Shown: positions 15,097-22,855, counted from the first letter of the stretch. The stretch: 64,000 nucleotides of DNA from Nocardia sp. MH4 (GCF_019266065.1 NZ_LPNR01000112.1:310001-374000), one strand, 5' to 3'. Numbers and translations: made by a program. Notes: a model not told the origin generated them from the sequence alone.

Positions 15097-15929
15097 CTTT
15101 CTCGACCGGGTCGCGTCCCGATATGACCGAGGTCGTCGGCCGCGACGACCTGTTGCTGCTCACGCTCGACACGCTGCGCTACGACGTCGCGACCGAACTC
15201 GCGGCCGCGGGCAGACTGCCCACCCTGGCCGCCCACCTGCCGCAGGGCCGCTGGGAAAAGCGCCACGCGCCGGGCAGTTTCACCTACGCCTCGCACCACG
15301 CGATGTTCGCCGGCTTCCTGCCGACCCCGGCAGCGCCGGGTCCGCATCCGCGCCTGTTCGCGGCTCGGTTCGCGGGGAGCGAGACCACCGCCGAGGGCAC
15401 CTTCGTTTTCGAGGAGCCCGATCTGGTGACGGCTCTGACGGCGCGCGGCTACCACACCGTGTGCATCGGTGGTGTCGGCTTCTTCAACAAGCAGGGGGCG
15501 CTGGGCAGCGTGCTGCCCGGGTTGTTCACCGAAAGCCATTGGGCGCCGGAGTTCTCGGTGGCGTCGCCGACCTCGTTCGAGGCGCAGGTGGCCTGCGCCG
15601 AACGTGTCGTCGCGGCCGTGCCCGCCGACCAGCGGCTGTTCCTGTTCCTCAACGCCTCGGCCCTGCACCAGCCCAACTGGTTCCACCTGCCGGGCGCGAC
15701 CCGCGCGGCGGGAGACAGCCGCGACACCCACGCGGCGGCACTGGAATACATCGACGCCCATGTCGGCAGGCTGTTCGACGCGATGCGGTCGCGCCGACGG
15801 TGTTTCGCGATCGTGTGCTCCGATCACGGCACCGCCTACGGCGACGACGGGTACACCGGCCACCGGCTCGGCCACGAGTCGGTGTGGACGGTCCCCTACA
15901 GCCACTTCTTCCTGGAGCCCGACGCATGA
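15093..15929 (+). CDS. STM4013/SEN3800 family hydrolase (alkaline phosphatase/sulfatase superfamily)
   Basis: 278 residues. The metal-binding site of the alkaline phosphatase superfamily is visible: LLLLTLDTLRYDVA near residues 20-33 (Asp26, Thr27) and IVCSDHGTAYGDDGYTGHRLGH near 240-261, with Asp244, His245, His257 and His261 as probable ligands. GSFTYASHHAMFAGFLP fills the usual nucleophile region but lacks the Cys/Ser-x-Pro-x-Arg sulfatase motif, so formylglycine chemistry is unlikely. No signal peptide, so it acts in the cytoplasm, unusual for sulfatase-like enzymes. The ATG overlaps the preceding stop (ATGA); ATG 15123 is an alternative. The last bases overlap the next ATG. Confidence 0.88.
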   Translation: MTFSTGSRPDMTEVVGRDDLLLLTLDTLRYDVATELAAAGRLPTLAAHLPQGRWEKRHAPGSFTYASHHAMFAGFLPTPAAPGPHPRLFAARFAGSETTAEGTFVFEEPDLVTALTARGYHTVCIGGVGFFNKQGALGSVLPGLFTESHWAPEFSVASPTSFEAQVACAERVVAAVPADQRLFLFLNASALHQPNWFHLPGATRAAGDSRDTHAAALEYIDAHVGRLFDAMRSRRRCFAIVCSDHGTAYGDDGYTGHRLGHESVWTVPYSHFFLEPDA

Positions 15930-17263
15930 TCGATACCGCGCTACCGCGCCCCTACCAGAACTACGTCTACGCCTACCCGCACAAGACGGCCTATCGGCCG
16001 CTGCCGGACCGGCCACCGCTGGCGCGGGTGTGGGCCGGTGAAGCCCGGTCGGCGCTGTCGCTGTATCTGCACATCCCGTTCTGTGAGGTGCGCTGCGGTT
16101 TCTGCAATCTGTTCACGCGGGTCGGCGCACCGGAGGGTCTCACCGGCCGCTATCTCGACGCGCTCGCCCGCCAGGCGAGCGCGGTCCGGGACGGTCTCGG
16201 CGATGCCGAACGACCGCGCTTCGCCAACGCGGCCTTCGGCGGCGGCACCCCGACCTTCCTCACCGCCGACGAGCTGACCAGACTCTGCGATATCGCCGAG
16301 GCGATCATGGGCGCCGACCTGCGCGCGATCCCGCTGTCGGTGGAGGCCTCGCCGTCCACCGCCACCGCCGACCGGCTGTCGGTGCTGGCCGAGCGCGGGG
16401 CGACCCGATTGAGTCTGGGCGTGCAGAGCTTTCTCGACGAGGAGGCCAAGGCGGCGGTGCGGCCACAACGTCGCGCCGAGGTCGAAGCGGCCCTGGGCCG
16501 GATCCGGGACGCGGGCATCCCCGTGCTCAATATCGACCTGATCTACGGCATCGACGGCCAGACCGCCGCGAGCTGGCGCGTCTCGCTGGACGCGGCCCTG
16601 GCCTGGCGGCCAGAAGAGATCTACCTCTACCCGCTGTATGTGCGGCCGCTGACCGGTCTGGCCAGGCACGCCGATCCCGCTGTCGCCGAACAGGACTGGG
16701 ACCGCGATCGCCTCGCGCTGTACGCGTACGGGCGCGACCATCTGCTCGCCGCCGGCTACGAGCAGGTGTCGATGCGGATGTTCCGCCGCGCCGACGCCCC
16801 ACCCCAGGGCCCCGACGACTACGCCTGCCAGACCGACGGCATGATCGGGCTCGGCTGCGGCGCCCGCTCCTACACGAGCACGCTGCACTACTCGTTCGAC
16901 TATGCCGTCGACCTGCGCGAGGTACGCGGCATCATCGACACCTACATCGCGACCACAGATTTCACGTCGGCCCTGCACGGCCGGGTGATCGACGCCGACG
17001 AAGCCGCCCGCAGGCACCTGCTCCAGTCGCTGTTGCAGGCCGACGGACTTCTCCTCACCGACTACCGCGCCCGCTTCGGCACCGATCCCTGGGACGACTT
17101 CGGCGCCGAACTGCACACCTTGGCCGAACGCGGCTGGCTGGCCGACACCGGCACCGATCTGCTGCGTCTGTCGCCGCAGGGCCTGGCGTACTCCGACGCG
17201 ATCGGCCCCGAGTTCTTCTCCCCCGCCGTGCGCGCCGCCATGGCCGCCTACGAGCTGCGCTGA
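15926..17263 (+). CDS. STM4012 family radical SAM protein
   Basis: 445 residues. YLHIPFCEVRCGFCN holds the 4Fe-4S motif Cys53-x3-Cys57-x2-Cys60 in the style of HemN/HemW. The rest of the barrel follows: NAAFGGGTPTFLTADEL, IPLSVEASPSTATADRL, GATRLSLGVQSF, VLNIDLIYGIDGQTAASW, and a C-terminal winged-helix-like segment. The family is named STM4012 and is not the coproporphyrinogen oxidase. Its reaction is unknown. The ATG overlaps the stop of the STM4013-type gene; the STM4011-type gene starts two bases after the stop. Oxygen-sensitive chemistry in an aerobic organism suggests a tightly controlled product. Confidence 0.9.
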   Translation: MIDTALPRPYQNYVYAYPHKTAYRPLPDRPPLARVWAGEARSALSLYLHIPFCEVRCGFCNLFTRVGAPEGLTGRYLDALARQASAVRDGLGDAERPRFANAAFGGGTPTFLTADELTRLCDIAEAIMGADLRAIPLSVEASPSTATADRLSVLAERGATRLSLGVQSFLDEEAKAAVRPQRRAEVEAALGRIRDAGIPVLNIDLIYGIDGQTAASWRVSLDAALAWRPEEIYLYPLYVRPLTGLARHADPAVAEQDWDRDRLALYAYGRDHLLAAGYEQVSMRMFRRADAPPQGPDDYACQTDGMIGLGCGARSYTSTLHYSFDYAVDLREVRGIIDTYIATTDFTSALHGRVIDADEAARRHLLQSLLQADGLLLTDYRARFGTDPWDDFGAELHTLAERGWLADTGTDLLRLSPQGLAYSDAIGPEFFSPAVRAAMAAYELR

Positions 17264-17265
17264 CC

Positions 17266-18198
17266 ATGGACCTGACCCTGCTGTATCGGGGGCCGCTGGC
17301 CTCCTGCGACTACGACTGCCCGTACTGCCCGTTCGCCAAGCACCGCGACTCCACCGACCAGTTGCGCACCGACCGAGCCGCGCTGCGCCGCTTCACCGAC
17401 TGGGCGCACGCCCAGACCGAGGACCGGCTGTCGGTGCTGTTCACGCCATGGGGCGAGGGCCTGGTGCGGTCGTGGTACCGGACGGCACTGATCGAGTTGT
17501 CGCACCGCCCGCACATCGATCGGGTCGCCATCCAGACCAACCTCAGTGGCCGGATCGACTGGACCGCCGACGCGGACCGCGACACCCTCGCCCTCTGGTG
17601 CACCTACCATCCCGGCCAGACGCCGTATCGCCGATTCCTCGACAAGGTTGAACGGCTGGCCGAGGCAGGCATTCGGTTCAGCGTCGGCATCGTCGGCCTG
17701 CCCGACCATCTCGACCACGCCCGCAGGCTGCGCGCCGACCTGCCCGACCACGTGTACCTGTGGATCAACGCCGCCGAGGGCCACACCTACACCGACGACG
17801 AGGCCGCGGGCTGGACCGCGATCGACGCGCTGTTCCCCTTCAGCAGGCACCCGCACCGCTCGGCCGGAGCACCGTGCCGCACCGGGGCGTCGGTGATCTC
17901 GGTCGACGGTGACGGCGAGGTCCGCCGCTGCCACTTCGTGCGCACGCCGCTGGGCAACCTCTACGACGGCTCCTACCGTGCGGCGCTGACCCCGCGCCCG
18001 TGCCCGCTGTCGGTGTGCGACTGCCACATCGGCTACGTCCACCTGGAGACGCTGCCGCTCTACGACGTGTTCGCCGGTGGTGTGCTGGAACGGATTCCCG
18101 CTCAGCCGACGTCGAGTGTGGTGCTCACCGGGGTGGCACCGGTCGACAGGTCGAGCACCGGGCAGTGCGCGTCGACGGCCTGCTGCAGTTCCGCGTAG
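17266..18198 (+). CDS. STM4011 family radical SAM protein with extended C-terminus
   Basis: 310 residues. Radical SAM cluster Cys14-x3-Cys18-x2-Cys21 in LASCDYDCPYCPFAKH; later cysteines 204, 222, 246, 251 and 253 (GAPCRTG, RRCHF, CPLSVCDCH) look like a SPASM-type auxiliary iron-sulfur site. TPWGEGLVRSWYR and WCTYHPGQTPYRRF are conserved-looking. After GVLERIP (residue 278) the frame continues for 32 residues, PTSSVVLTG onward, that are antisense to the OsmC gene and look unlike the family. A lost stop codon probably produced this tail; the two genes overlap tail to tail by 97 bases. It ends the STM4015-to-STM4011 operon. Substrate unknown; with the second radical SAM enzyme it may form a two-step modification. 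Confidence 0.87.
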   Translation: MDLTLLYRGPLASCDYDCPYCPFAKHRDSTDQLRTDRAALRRFTDWAHAQTEDRLSVLFTPWGEGLVRSWYRTALIELSHRPHIDRVAIQTNLSGRIDWTADADRDTLALWCTYHPGQTPYRRFLDKVERLAEAGIRFSVGIVGLPDHLDHARRLRADLPDHVYLWINAAEGHTYTDDEAAGWTAIDALFPFSRHPHRSAGAPCRTGASVISVDGDGEVRRCHFVRTPLGNLYDGSYRAALTPRPCPLSVCDCHIGYVHLETLPLYDVFAGGVLERIPAQPTSSVVLTGVAPVDRSSTGQCASTACCSSA

Positions 18199-18614
18199 CG
18201 CTGCGCGGACTCGGGTCCGGTGATCCGCACGTTCACCCGCACCGCCTGGAAGCCGGGGCGGACGGTGTCGTCGATGCCGAAGAAGCCGCGCACGTCCAGA
18301 TCGCCCTCGGCGGTGATCGCGAGGTCGTCGACGGTGATGCCGAGCCGTTGCGCCCAGAATCGGTAGGTGACCACCTGGCAGGAGATCAGGGCCGCGAGAT
18401 ACACCTCGACCGGATTGGCGGCGGCATCGGCGCCACCGAGGGCGGGTGGTTCGTCGACGGCCACGCGGTGCGAGCGTGCGGTGACGACACTGCCCACCGT
18501 GCCCTCGGTGGTGCCTGCCGCCCGGAAGACGAAGCGCGCGTTGGCCGGATCGGCCGCCACCGCCTGCGCGGTCGTGTCGGAGATCTCGTTGAGCGTGGTG
18601 AGCTGACTGGTCAT
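18102..18614 (-). CDS. OsmC family protein
   Basis: 170 residues. OsmC/Ohr proteins reduce organic hydroperoxides with two cysteines. Both are present: ALISCQVVTYRFWAQRLG in the middle and AVDAHCPVLDLSTG near the end. The N-terminus ARFVFRAAGTTEGTVGSVV and the segment GADAAANPVEVYLAALISC match the subgroup often labelled OsmC family rather than Ohr. Start ATG 18614. The 3' end overlaps the STM4011-type gene, and the upstream hypothetical gene begins in the same direction after 55 bases. A part in the radical SAM system is possible but nothing shows it. Confidence 0.92.
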   Translation of the reverse strand: MTSQLTTLNEISDTTAQAVAADPANARFVFRAAGTTEGTVGSVVTARSHRVAVDEPPALGGADAAANPVEVYLAALISCQVVTYRFWAQRLGITVDDLAITAEGDLDVRGFFGIDDTVRPGFQAVRVNVRITGPESAQRYAELQQAVDAHCPVLDLSTGATPVSTTLDVG

Positions 18615-18669
18615 GCCGGGACGCTATCTCCGCGACGGCGGTCCGCCCACCCATGTATTCGGGCTGATT

Positions 18670-19422
18670 TCAACCGGCCTCGGGGCGACCGCCGAACAGG
18701 ATCTGGACGGCTCGCCGCTGCGCTTCCTCGGGTGCGAGTGGCTCACTACCGGGCGGATAGATCGGCTCCGGGCGATCACCGAGCAGGTAGTCGCGGAAGG
18801 CGCACAGGTATTCGTCGAGATCGCGCTGATCGGCGAACCTGGTCCCGGTCGGATCGAACCACTCGTCGGGAGTCGGGCGCCAGGCGATCATGTAATCGAG
18901 AGATCGACGCAGCAGTTCGCCGTAGGTCGGGTCCCTGACGCAGGCGGCGCGCAGTGTGGGGACGCTGCCACGCATGCCGCGGCGGTACTCGGCGCTGTGC
19001 AGCGTCAGCAGCGGCCACGTCAGGCCGTCGATGTGCGGGATCTCGTCCCACCAGGTGCCCTTCGTGGGCGGGGTCGCACCCGCTCGCACCCGGCGTGAGT
19101 CGGTGACGGGTGCCGGATAGTCGGTGGGCGCGCCGCGGCGGTCGATGCTGCGGGTCGGCCCGATTCCGAGATTCATCGGCGGGTACCACACCCCGCGCCA
19201 CACCGGGACTCCGAGACAGCGATTCAGCCGCATCGGCTCGGCCAGGGAGATGTCGGCCGTGATGCGGCGGATCGGGGGCAGCGGACCGTCCGCGACCTGC
19301 TCCGCCACCATCGACAGACAGTCCGGGACGTCGAATCCGGTCACGCCGACGCCCTCCCGGAGTCGTGTGTACGCAGACTCGTGCCGGTCGAATTCGATCC
19401 AGAACCGTCGCGGTGTGCTCAC
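18670..19422 (-). CDS. Hypothetical protein
   Basis: 250 residues from GTG 19422 (VSTPRRFWIEFDRHE). I do not recognise a family. The protein is soluble, rich in Trp, Pro and Arg, with segments YTRLREGVGVTGFDVPDCLS, CLGVPVWRGVWYPPMNLGIG, KGTWWDEIPHIDGLTWPLLTL and DEYLCAFRDYLLGDRPEPIY. The start is chosen because the in-frame extension to 20088 is a shifted reading of the methyltransferase gene. Both neighbours (OsmC, methyltransferase) run in the same direction with gaps of about 55 and 43 bases, so it may belong to a small operon. Codon use matches the surroundings. Confidence 0.65.
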   Translation of the reverse strand: MSTPRRFWIEFDRHESAYTRLREGVGVTGFDVPDCLSMVAEQVADGPLPPIRRITADISLAEPMRLNRCLGVPVWRGVWYPPMNLGIGPTRSIDRRGAPTDYPAPVTDSRRVRAGATPPTKGTWWDEIPHIDGLTWPLLTLHSAEYRRGMRGSVPTLRAACVRDPTYGELLRRSLDYMIAWRPTPDEWFDPTGTRFADQRDLDEYLCAFRDYLLGDRPEPIYPPGSEPLAPEEAQRRAVQILFGGRPEAG

Positions 19423-19465
19423 GCGAGATCGTCCTTCTGCCGCATCGTGCCGAGGTCTTGCGGGG

Positions 19466-20077
19466 TCAGCGCGCGATACCCAGCGACAAGGCGGCGAAGG
19501 CTTTCGGGGCGCCCGGCTGGTAGAAGCGATCGAGTTCGACGGTCTCGAATCCGGCGTCGGTGAGCAAGGCGGGGATGTCGCGCACGAGGTGGCAGCCGCC
19601 GGCGATCCGCTGCTGGATCGGGTCGAGCCGGTGCTGCCAGGTCCGCACCGAGGCATCGGGGGCGAGCCCGTGCTCGACGAAGTGCAGTGTGCCGCCGGGT
19701 TTGAGCACCCGGCGGATCTCGGCCAGCGCGGCGCCGACGTCGGGAATCGTGCACAGCGTGAAGGTCGAGAGCGCGGTATCGAAGGTGGCGTCCGGGAACG
19801 GCAGTGCCTGTCCGTCCAGTCCGGCCCGCTCGATCGGCACCCGGCTCGCCGCCACCCGCTTCGCCGCGATCTTCCACGCGGTGTCGGCGGGTTCCACCCC
19901 GCTGACGCGCTCCACCGCCGCCGGATAGAACCCGACATTGGTCCCCGACCCGAACCCGACTTCGAGCACGGTCCCGTGCAGACCCGCGCAGGTGCGCCTG
20001 CGCAGAGGATCGTTGTTGGCCACCCCGCACACCGTGTCGACGATGTGCGGCAGGATCCGCTCGCTGTAGAAGCCCAT
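19466..20077 (-). CDS. Class I SAM-dependent methyltransferase
   Basis: 203 residues from ATG 20077. The SAM-binding motifs are typical: motif I VLEVGFGSGTNVGFYP, followed by SGVEPADTAW, then LDGQALPFPDATFDTALSTFTLCTIPDV and IRRVLKPGGTLHFVEHG. The C-terminal part (GGCHLVRDIPALLTDAGFETVELDRFY) is like UbiE/COQ5-related and METTL7-like enzymes that act on small or lipid substrates. The acceptor is unknown. It precedes the hypothetical gene and OsmC in the same direction; a terminator just upstream separates it from the secreted protein. Confidence 0.9.
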   Translation of the reverse strand: MGFYSERILPHIVDTVCGVANNDPLRRRTCAGLHGTVLEVGFGSGTNVGFYPAAVERVSGVEPADTAWKIAAKRVAASRVPIERAGLDGQALPFPDATFDTALSTFTLCTIPDVGAALAEIRRVLKPGGTLHFVEHGLAPDASVRTWQHRLDPIQQRIAGGCHLVRDIPALLTDAGFETVELDRFYQPGAPKAFAALSLGIAR

Positions 20078-20117
20078 GCCTCGATCATCCCCCGCTGTCC
20101 GGCCGCGCGCCGCCGAA

Positions 20118-20148
20118 CGCACGACCGCCGGGTCCCGGCGGTCGTGCG
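20118..20148. terminator. 15-base-pair perfect hairpin terminator
   Basis: CGCACGACCGCCGGG (20118-20132) and CCCGGCGGTCGTGCG (20134-20148) are exact complements around a single T; the real loop would be a few bases wider. It lies seven bases after the stop of the secreted protein gene at 20155 (minus strand), so it ends that transcript before the methyltransferase gene. Confidence 0.85.
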
Positions 20149-20154
20149 GGGTCC

Positions 20155-20841
20155 CTACTTGCCGGGAAACGGCGCGGTGATCGTGGTGAAGTACTGGATC
20201 GCGGCCCCGATCGCGACGGGCGCGGTCACCAGCAACTGACCCGCCACCGTGCCGAGCGCACCGACCGCGAGTACGCCGCCGAGGCAGCCGACGGCGGCCG
20301 CGGGCAGGAACGGACCGAACAGCCCGATGATGGTCGCCGCGGCCACCGTCGCGCCGACGACCCCGCCGAGGACACAGCCCACGGCGGCACCGCCGAGACC
20401 ACCGATCAGGGTGCCGACCGCGGCGCCGGTGGAGATGGTCGTGGTCATGCGCGCCCACGCGGCCTGTTCGCGGTCGTATTCGGACTTCCACGGTGCCTTG
20501 TCCTCGAACGGCAGCGCGACGGGCCGGTAGACCGCCTTGTCCATGGCCAGCTCCGGCGTCAGGGTCGCGGTGCGGCCGTCGATGTGCGCGGCGATCGGGA
20601 AGACGAAGTCGTCGACGGCGAAGTGCAGCGGGGTCGCGGCGACGACGGTGCCGGTGTCGGTCCTGGCGGTCAACGTGCCGTTCTCGACGGTGAGGGTGCC
20701 GGAATCGATCGCGATGATCGAGGCCGAATCGGTGGCGTGGGCGGTGAATCCGAGCGGTGCGGGGTCGGCGCGCTCCGCGTGCGCGGTGCCGCTCGCGGCG
20801 AGCACCGTGAGTGCGGCGGCGGCCAGGGTCTTGCTCATCAT
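20155..20841 (-). CDS. Secreted protein with C-terminal glycine-zipper membrane region
   Basis: 228 residues. Residues 1-22 (MMSKTLAAAALTVLAASGTA-HA) form a signal peptide with AHA cleavage. A beta-rich middle, LGFTAHATDSASIIAID, GTLTVENGTLTARTDTGTVV, with a segment FVFPIAAHIDGRTATLTPEL, precedes a Gly/Ala-rich hydrophobic half with a pattern GGLGGAAVGCVLGGVVGATV and IIGLFGPFLPAAAVGCLGGV (about 145-205), likely two or three membrane passes with two Cys that could pair. I do not recognise a named family; related exported proteins are, I believe, common in Nocardia. Role possibly at the cell envelope; that is inference. Read alone, with a strong terminator after it. Confidence 0.75.
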   Translation of the reverse strand: MMSKTLAAAALTVLAASGTAHAERADPAPLGFTAHATDSASIIAIDSGTLTVENGTLTARTDTGTVVAATPLHFAVDDFVFPIAAHIDGRTATLTPELAMDKAVYRPVALPFEDKAPWKSEYDREQAAWARMTTTISTGAAVGTLIGGLGGAAVGCVLGGVVGATVAAATIIGLFGPFLPAAAVGCLGGVLAVGALGTVAGQLLVTAPVAIGAAIQYFTTITAPFPGK

Positions 20842-20856
20842 GGTGTTCCTCGTTCT

Positions 20857-21501
20857 TCAGTGCAGGGGTGCCGCGGTGACGGCGCGGACGTGGTCTTCGC
20901 TGACGCCGGGCGCGCATTCGCGCAGCACCAGCCCGCAGGGTTCGATGTCGACGACAGCGAGTTCGGTGATCACCCGGTGCACGACGCCGACGCCGGTGAG
21001 CGGCAGGGTGCAGCGCGGCACGAGCTTCGACGCGCCCGACTTGTCGGTGTGGGTCATCAGCACGATCACCCGGCGGGCACCGTGGACCAGGTCCATCGCG
21101 CCACCCATGCCCTTCACCATCTGTCCAGGCACCATCCAGTTGGCGAGGTCGCCGGTGGCCGAGACCTGCATGCCGCCCAGGACGGCGGTGTCGATGTGGC
21201 CGCCGCGGATCATGCCGAAGCTCAGCGCGGAGTCGAAGAAGGCGGCGCCGTCGGTGACGGTGACCGTCTCCTTGCCCGCGTTGATCAGGTCGGCGTCGAT
21301 ATCGTCGGCGTGCGGGTAGGGGCCGGTGCCGAGGATGCCGTTCTCCGAGTGCAATGTCACCGCCACACCGGCGGGGAGCTGGTTCGGGATCAGCGTGGGC
21401 AGGCCGATACCCAGGTTGACGTACTCGCCGGGTCGCAGTTCGCGGGCGGCGCGGGCGGCCATCTGGGTCCGCGTCCACCCGGCGGTCACGGTCGGGTTCA
21501 C
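20857..21501 (-). CDS. 3-oxoacid CoA-transferase subunit B
   Basis: 214 residues. Beta subunit of a family I CoA transferase, which moves CoA from succinyl-CoA (or another donor) to a 3-oxoacid such as acetoacetate. The catalytic Glu sits in LHSENGILGTGPYP; also visible are YVNLGIGLPTLIPN, GGHIDTAVLGGMQVSATGDLANW and MVKGMGGAMDLVHGARRVIV. Start GTG 21501 overlaps the TGA of subunit A (GTGA). It is last in the BKACE operon; acetoacetate released by BKACE is its probable substrate. Confidence 0.93.
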   Translation of the reverse strand: MNPTVTAGWTRTQMAARAARELRPGEYVNLGIGLPTLIPNQLPAGVAVTLHSENGILGTGPYPHADDIDADLINAGKETVTVTDGAAFFDSALSFGMIRGGHIDTAVLGGMQVSATGDLANWMVPGQMVKGMGGAMDLVHGARRVIVLMTHTDKSGASKLVPRCTLPLTGVGVVHRVITELAVVDIEPCGLVLRECAPGVSEDHVRAVTAAPLH

Positions 21502-22241
21502 GAGACGGTCCGCCTTTCGATCGGTTTGGTCTGCGGGCCGGTGTGCACGATGCGGTCGACGAAGACCCCGGGCAGGTGCACCTGCGCCGGATCGAGCGTG
21601 CCGGCGGGGACGAGGTTCTCGACCTGGGCGATACATACCTTCCCCGCCATCGCGGCGAGCGGGTTGAAGTTGCGGGCCGCCTTGTTGAACACCAGATTTC
21701 CCGCGGTGTCCCCGACCAGGGCGTGCACCAGGGCGTAGTCGGCGGTGATCGATTCCTCGAGCACGAATCGGCGCCCGGCGAAGGTCCGGACCTCCTTGCG
21801 CGGCGAGGCGACCGCCACCGAGCCGTCGGGGTGATACCGCCACGGCAGTCCACCCTCCGACAGGGGCGTGCCTACCCCCGCGGCGGTGAAGAAGGCCGGA
21901 ATCCCGGTTCCGCCCGCCCGCAGTTTCTCCGCCAGCGTGCCCTGGGGCGTCAGTTCGACTTCGAGTTCGCCGGCCAGATACTGGCGCGCGAACTCGGCGT
22001 TCTCGCCCACATAGGACGCGGTGACCCGGCGGATACGCTTCTGCGCCAGCAGGATTCCCAGGCCGTGCGCGTCGGTGCCGCAGTTGTTGGAGAAGATCTC
22101 CAGGTCGGCGGCATTGCCCGCCGCCAGCGCGTGGATCAGTGCGTCGGGGATGCCGCACACTCCGAATCCGCCGACGGCCAGCGAGGCGCCGGAGCCGATA
22201 TCGACGACCGCCTCGGCGGCAGTGGCGAACACCGTTGTCAT
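21498..22241 (-). CDS. 3-oxoacid CoA-transferase subunit A
   Basis: 247 residues from ATG 22241, overlapping the stop of the RBBP9-type hydrolase gene (ATGA). The alpha-subunit motifs are VGGFGVCGIPDALIHAL (CoA-transferase signature region), SNNCGTDAHGLGILL, VTASYVGENAEFARQYLAGELEVE split over the strand region, LTPQGTLAEKLRAGGTGIPAFFT, and DYALVHALVGDTAGNLVF. Together with subunit B it matches bacterial SCOT/ScoAB and the acetoacetate CoA-transferases found with 3-keto acid cleavage enzymes. Its place in the operon supports activation of acetoacetate to acetoacetyl-CoA. Confidence 0.93.
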   Translation of the reverse strand: MTTVFATAAEAVVDIGSGASLAVGGFGVCGIPDALIHALAAGNAADLEIFSNNCGTDAHGLGILLAQKRIRRVTASYVGENAEFARQYLAGELEVELTPQGTLAEKLRAGGTGIPAFFTAAGVGTPLSEGGLPWRYHPDGSVAVASPRKEVRTFAGRRFVLEESITADYALVHALVGDTAGNLVFNKAARNFNPLAAMAGKVCIAQVENLVPAGTLDPAQVHLPGVFVDRIVHTGPQTKPIERRTVS

Positions 22242-22840
22242 CGGGCGAGCTCCGCGCTCTCGGTCATGGCGAGCAGGTCGTCGAGCAGTTCCTGCGCGCG
22301 CGGCCACGGACCGTAGCCCGCCGCCGGATTCAGGTGCCCGACGTCGCCGAGGTCGACCAGGCTGCTGCCCCACGCCTCGGCCATCCCGGCGACCCGGCGG
22401 CTGGTGGCCAGGGGGTCGGTGCTGCTCGCGGCGACGATGGTCGGGAACGGCAGCCGGCGGCGCGGCACCGGGGTCCAGCCGTGCGCGGCGAGGTCGGCGG
22501 CGCTGGGATACCCGGGTGGCAGCGGTGTTTCGAAGTCGGGCGGTGTCGCCAGCAGCGCGCCGCGCACGGCCCGGGTGGACTGCTGGGCCCAGTGCACGGT
22601 GATCATCACGCCCGCGCTGTGCGCGACCAGCACGACGGGCCCCTCGATGTCGGCGAGGACGGCGTCCAGGGCGGCGATCCGCGCGGGCAGGCTGAGTCCG
22701 TCGCGTTCCAGCGGCGGCACGACGGCCACCTTGTCCAGGGTCGCGGCCAGCAGGCTCTGCCAGTGGTCGGCGACGTGATCACGCAGGCCGGGCACGATCA
22801 CGACGGTCGGGGTGGGAAGGGAATTCATCGGTGCGGTCAT
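22238..22840 (-). CDS. RBBP9/YdeN family alpha/beta hydrolase
   Basis: 200 residues from ATG 22840 (ATG 22828 also possible). VVIVPGLRDHVADHWQSLL, LVAHSAGVMITVHWAQ (nucleophile Ser in H-S-A-G) and DVGHLNPAAGYGPWP with the catalytic His are diagnostic of the RBBP9/YdeN serine hydrolases. Substrates of this family are mostly unknown small esters. It lies 15 bases after the MFS gene and overlaps the CoA-transferase gene, so it is part of the catabolic operon and may hydrolyse an ester or thioester made in the pathway. Confidence 0.9.
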   Translation of the reverse strand: MTAPMNSLPTPTVVIVPGLRDHVADHWQSLLAATLDKVAVVPPLERDGLSLPARIAALDAVLADIEGPVVLVAHSAGVMITVHWAQQSTRAVRGALLATPPDFETPLPPGYPSAADLAAHGWTPVPRRRLPFPTIVAASSTDPLATSRRVAGMAEAWGSSLVDLGDVGHLNPAAGYGPWPRAQELLDDLLAMTESAELAR

Positions 22841-22855
22841 CCTTTTCGACGAGAT

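Noticed and set aside
15093..15929. STM4013-type protein as an arylsulfatase needing formylglycine
   Set aside because: No Cys/Ser-x-Pro-x-Arg motif is present, so only the superfamily fold is claimed.
15461..17263. A 600-codon frame starting well before the STM4012 gene
   Set aside because: The first 155 codons are out-of-frame STM4013 DNA; ATG 15926 with the ATGA overlap is the natural start.
18670..20088. One long minus-strand protein of 472 residues covering hypothetical gene and methyltransferase DNA
   Set aside because: The upper part is a frame-shifted reading of the methyltransferase; the hypothetical protein starts at GTG 19422.
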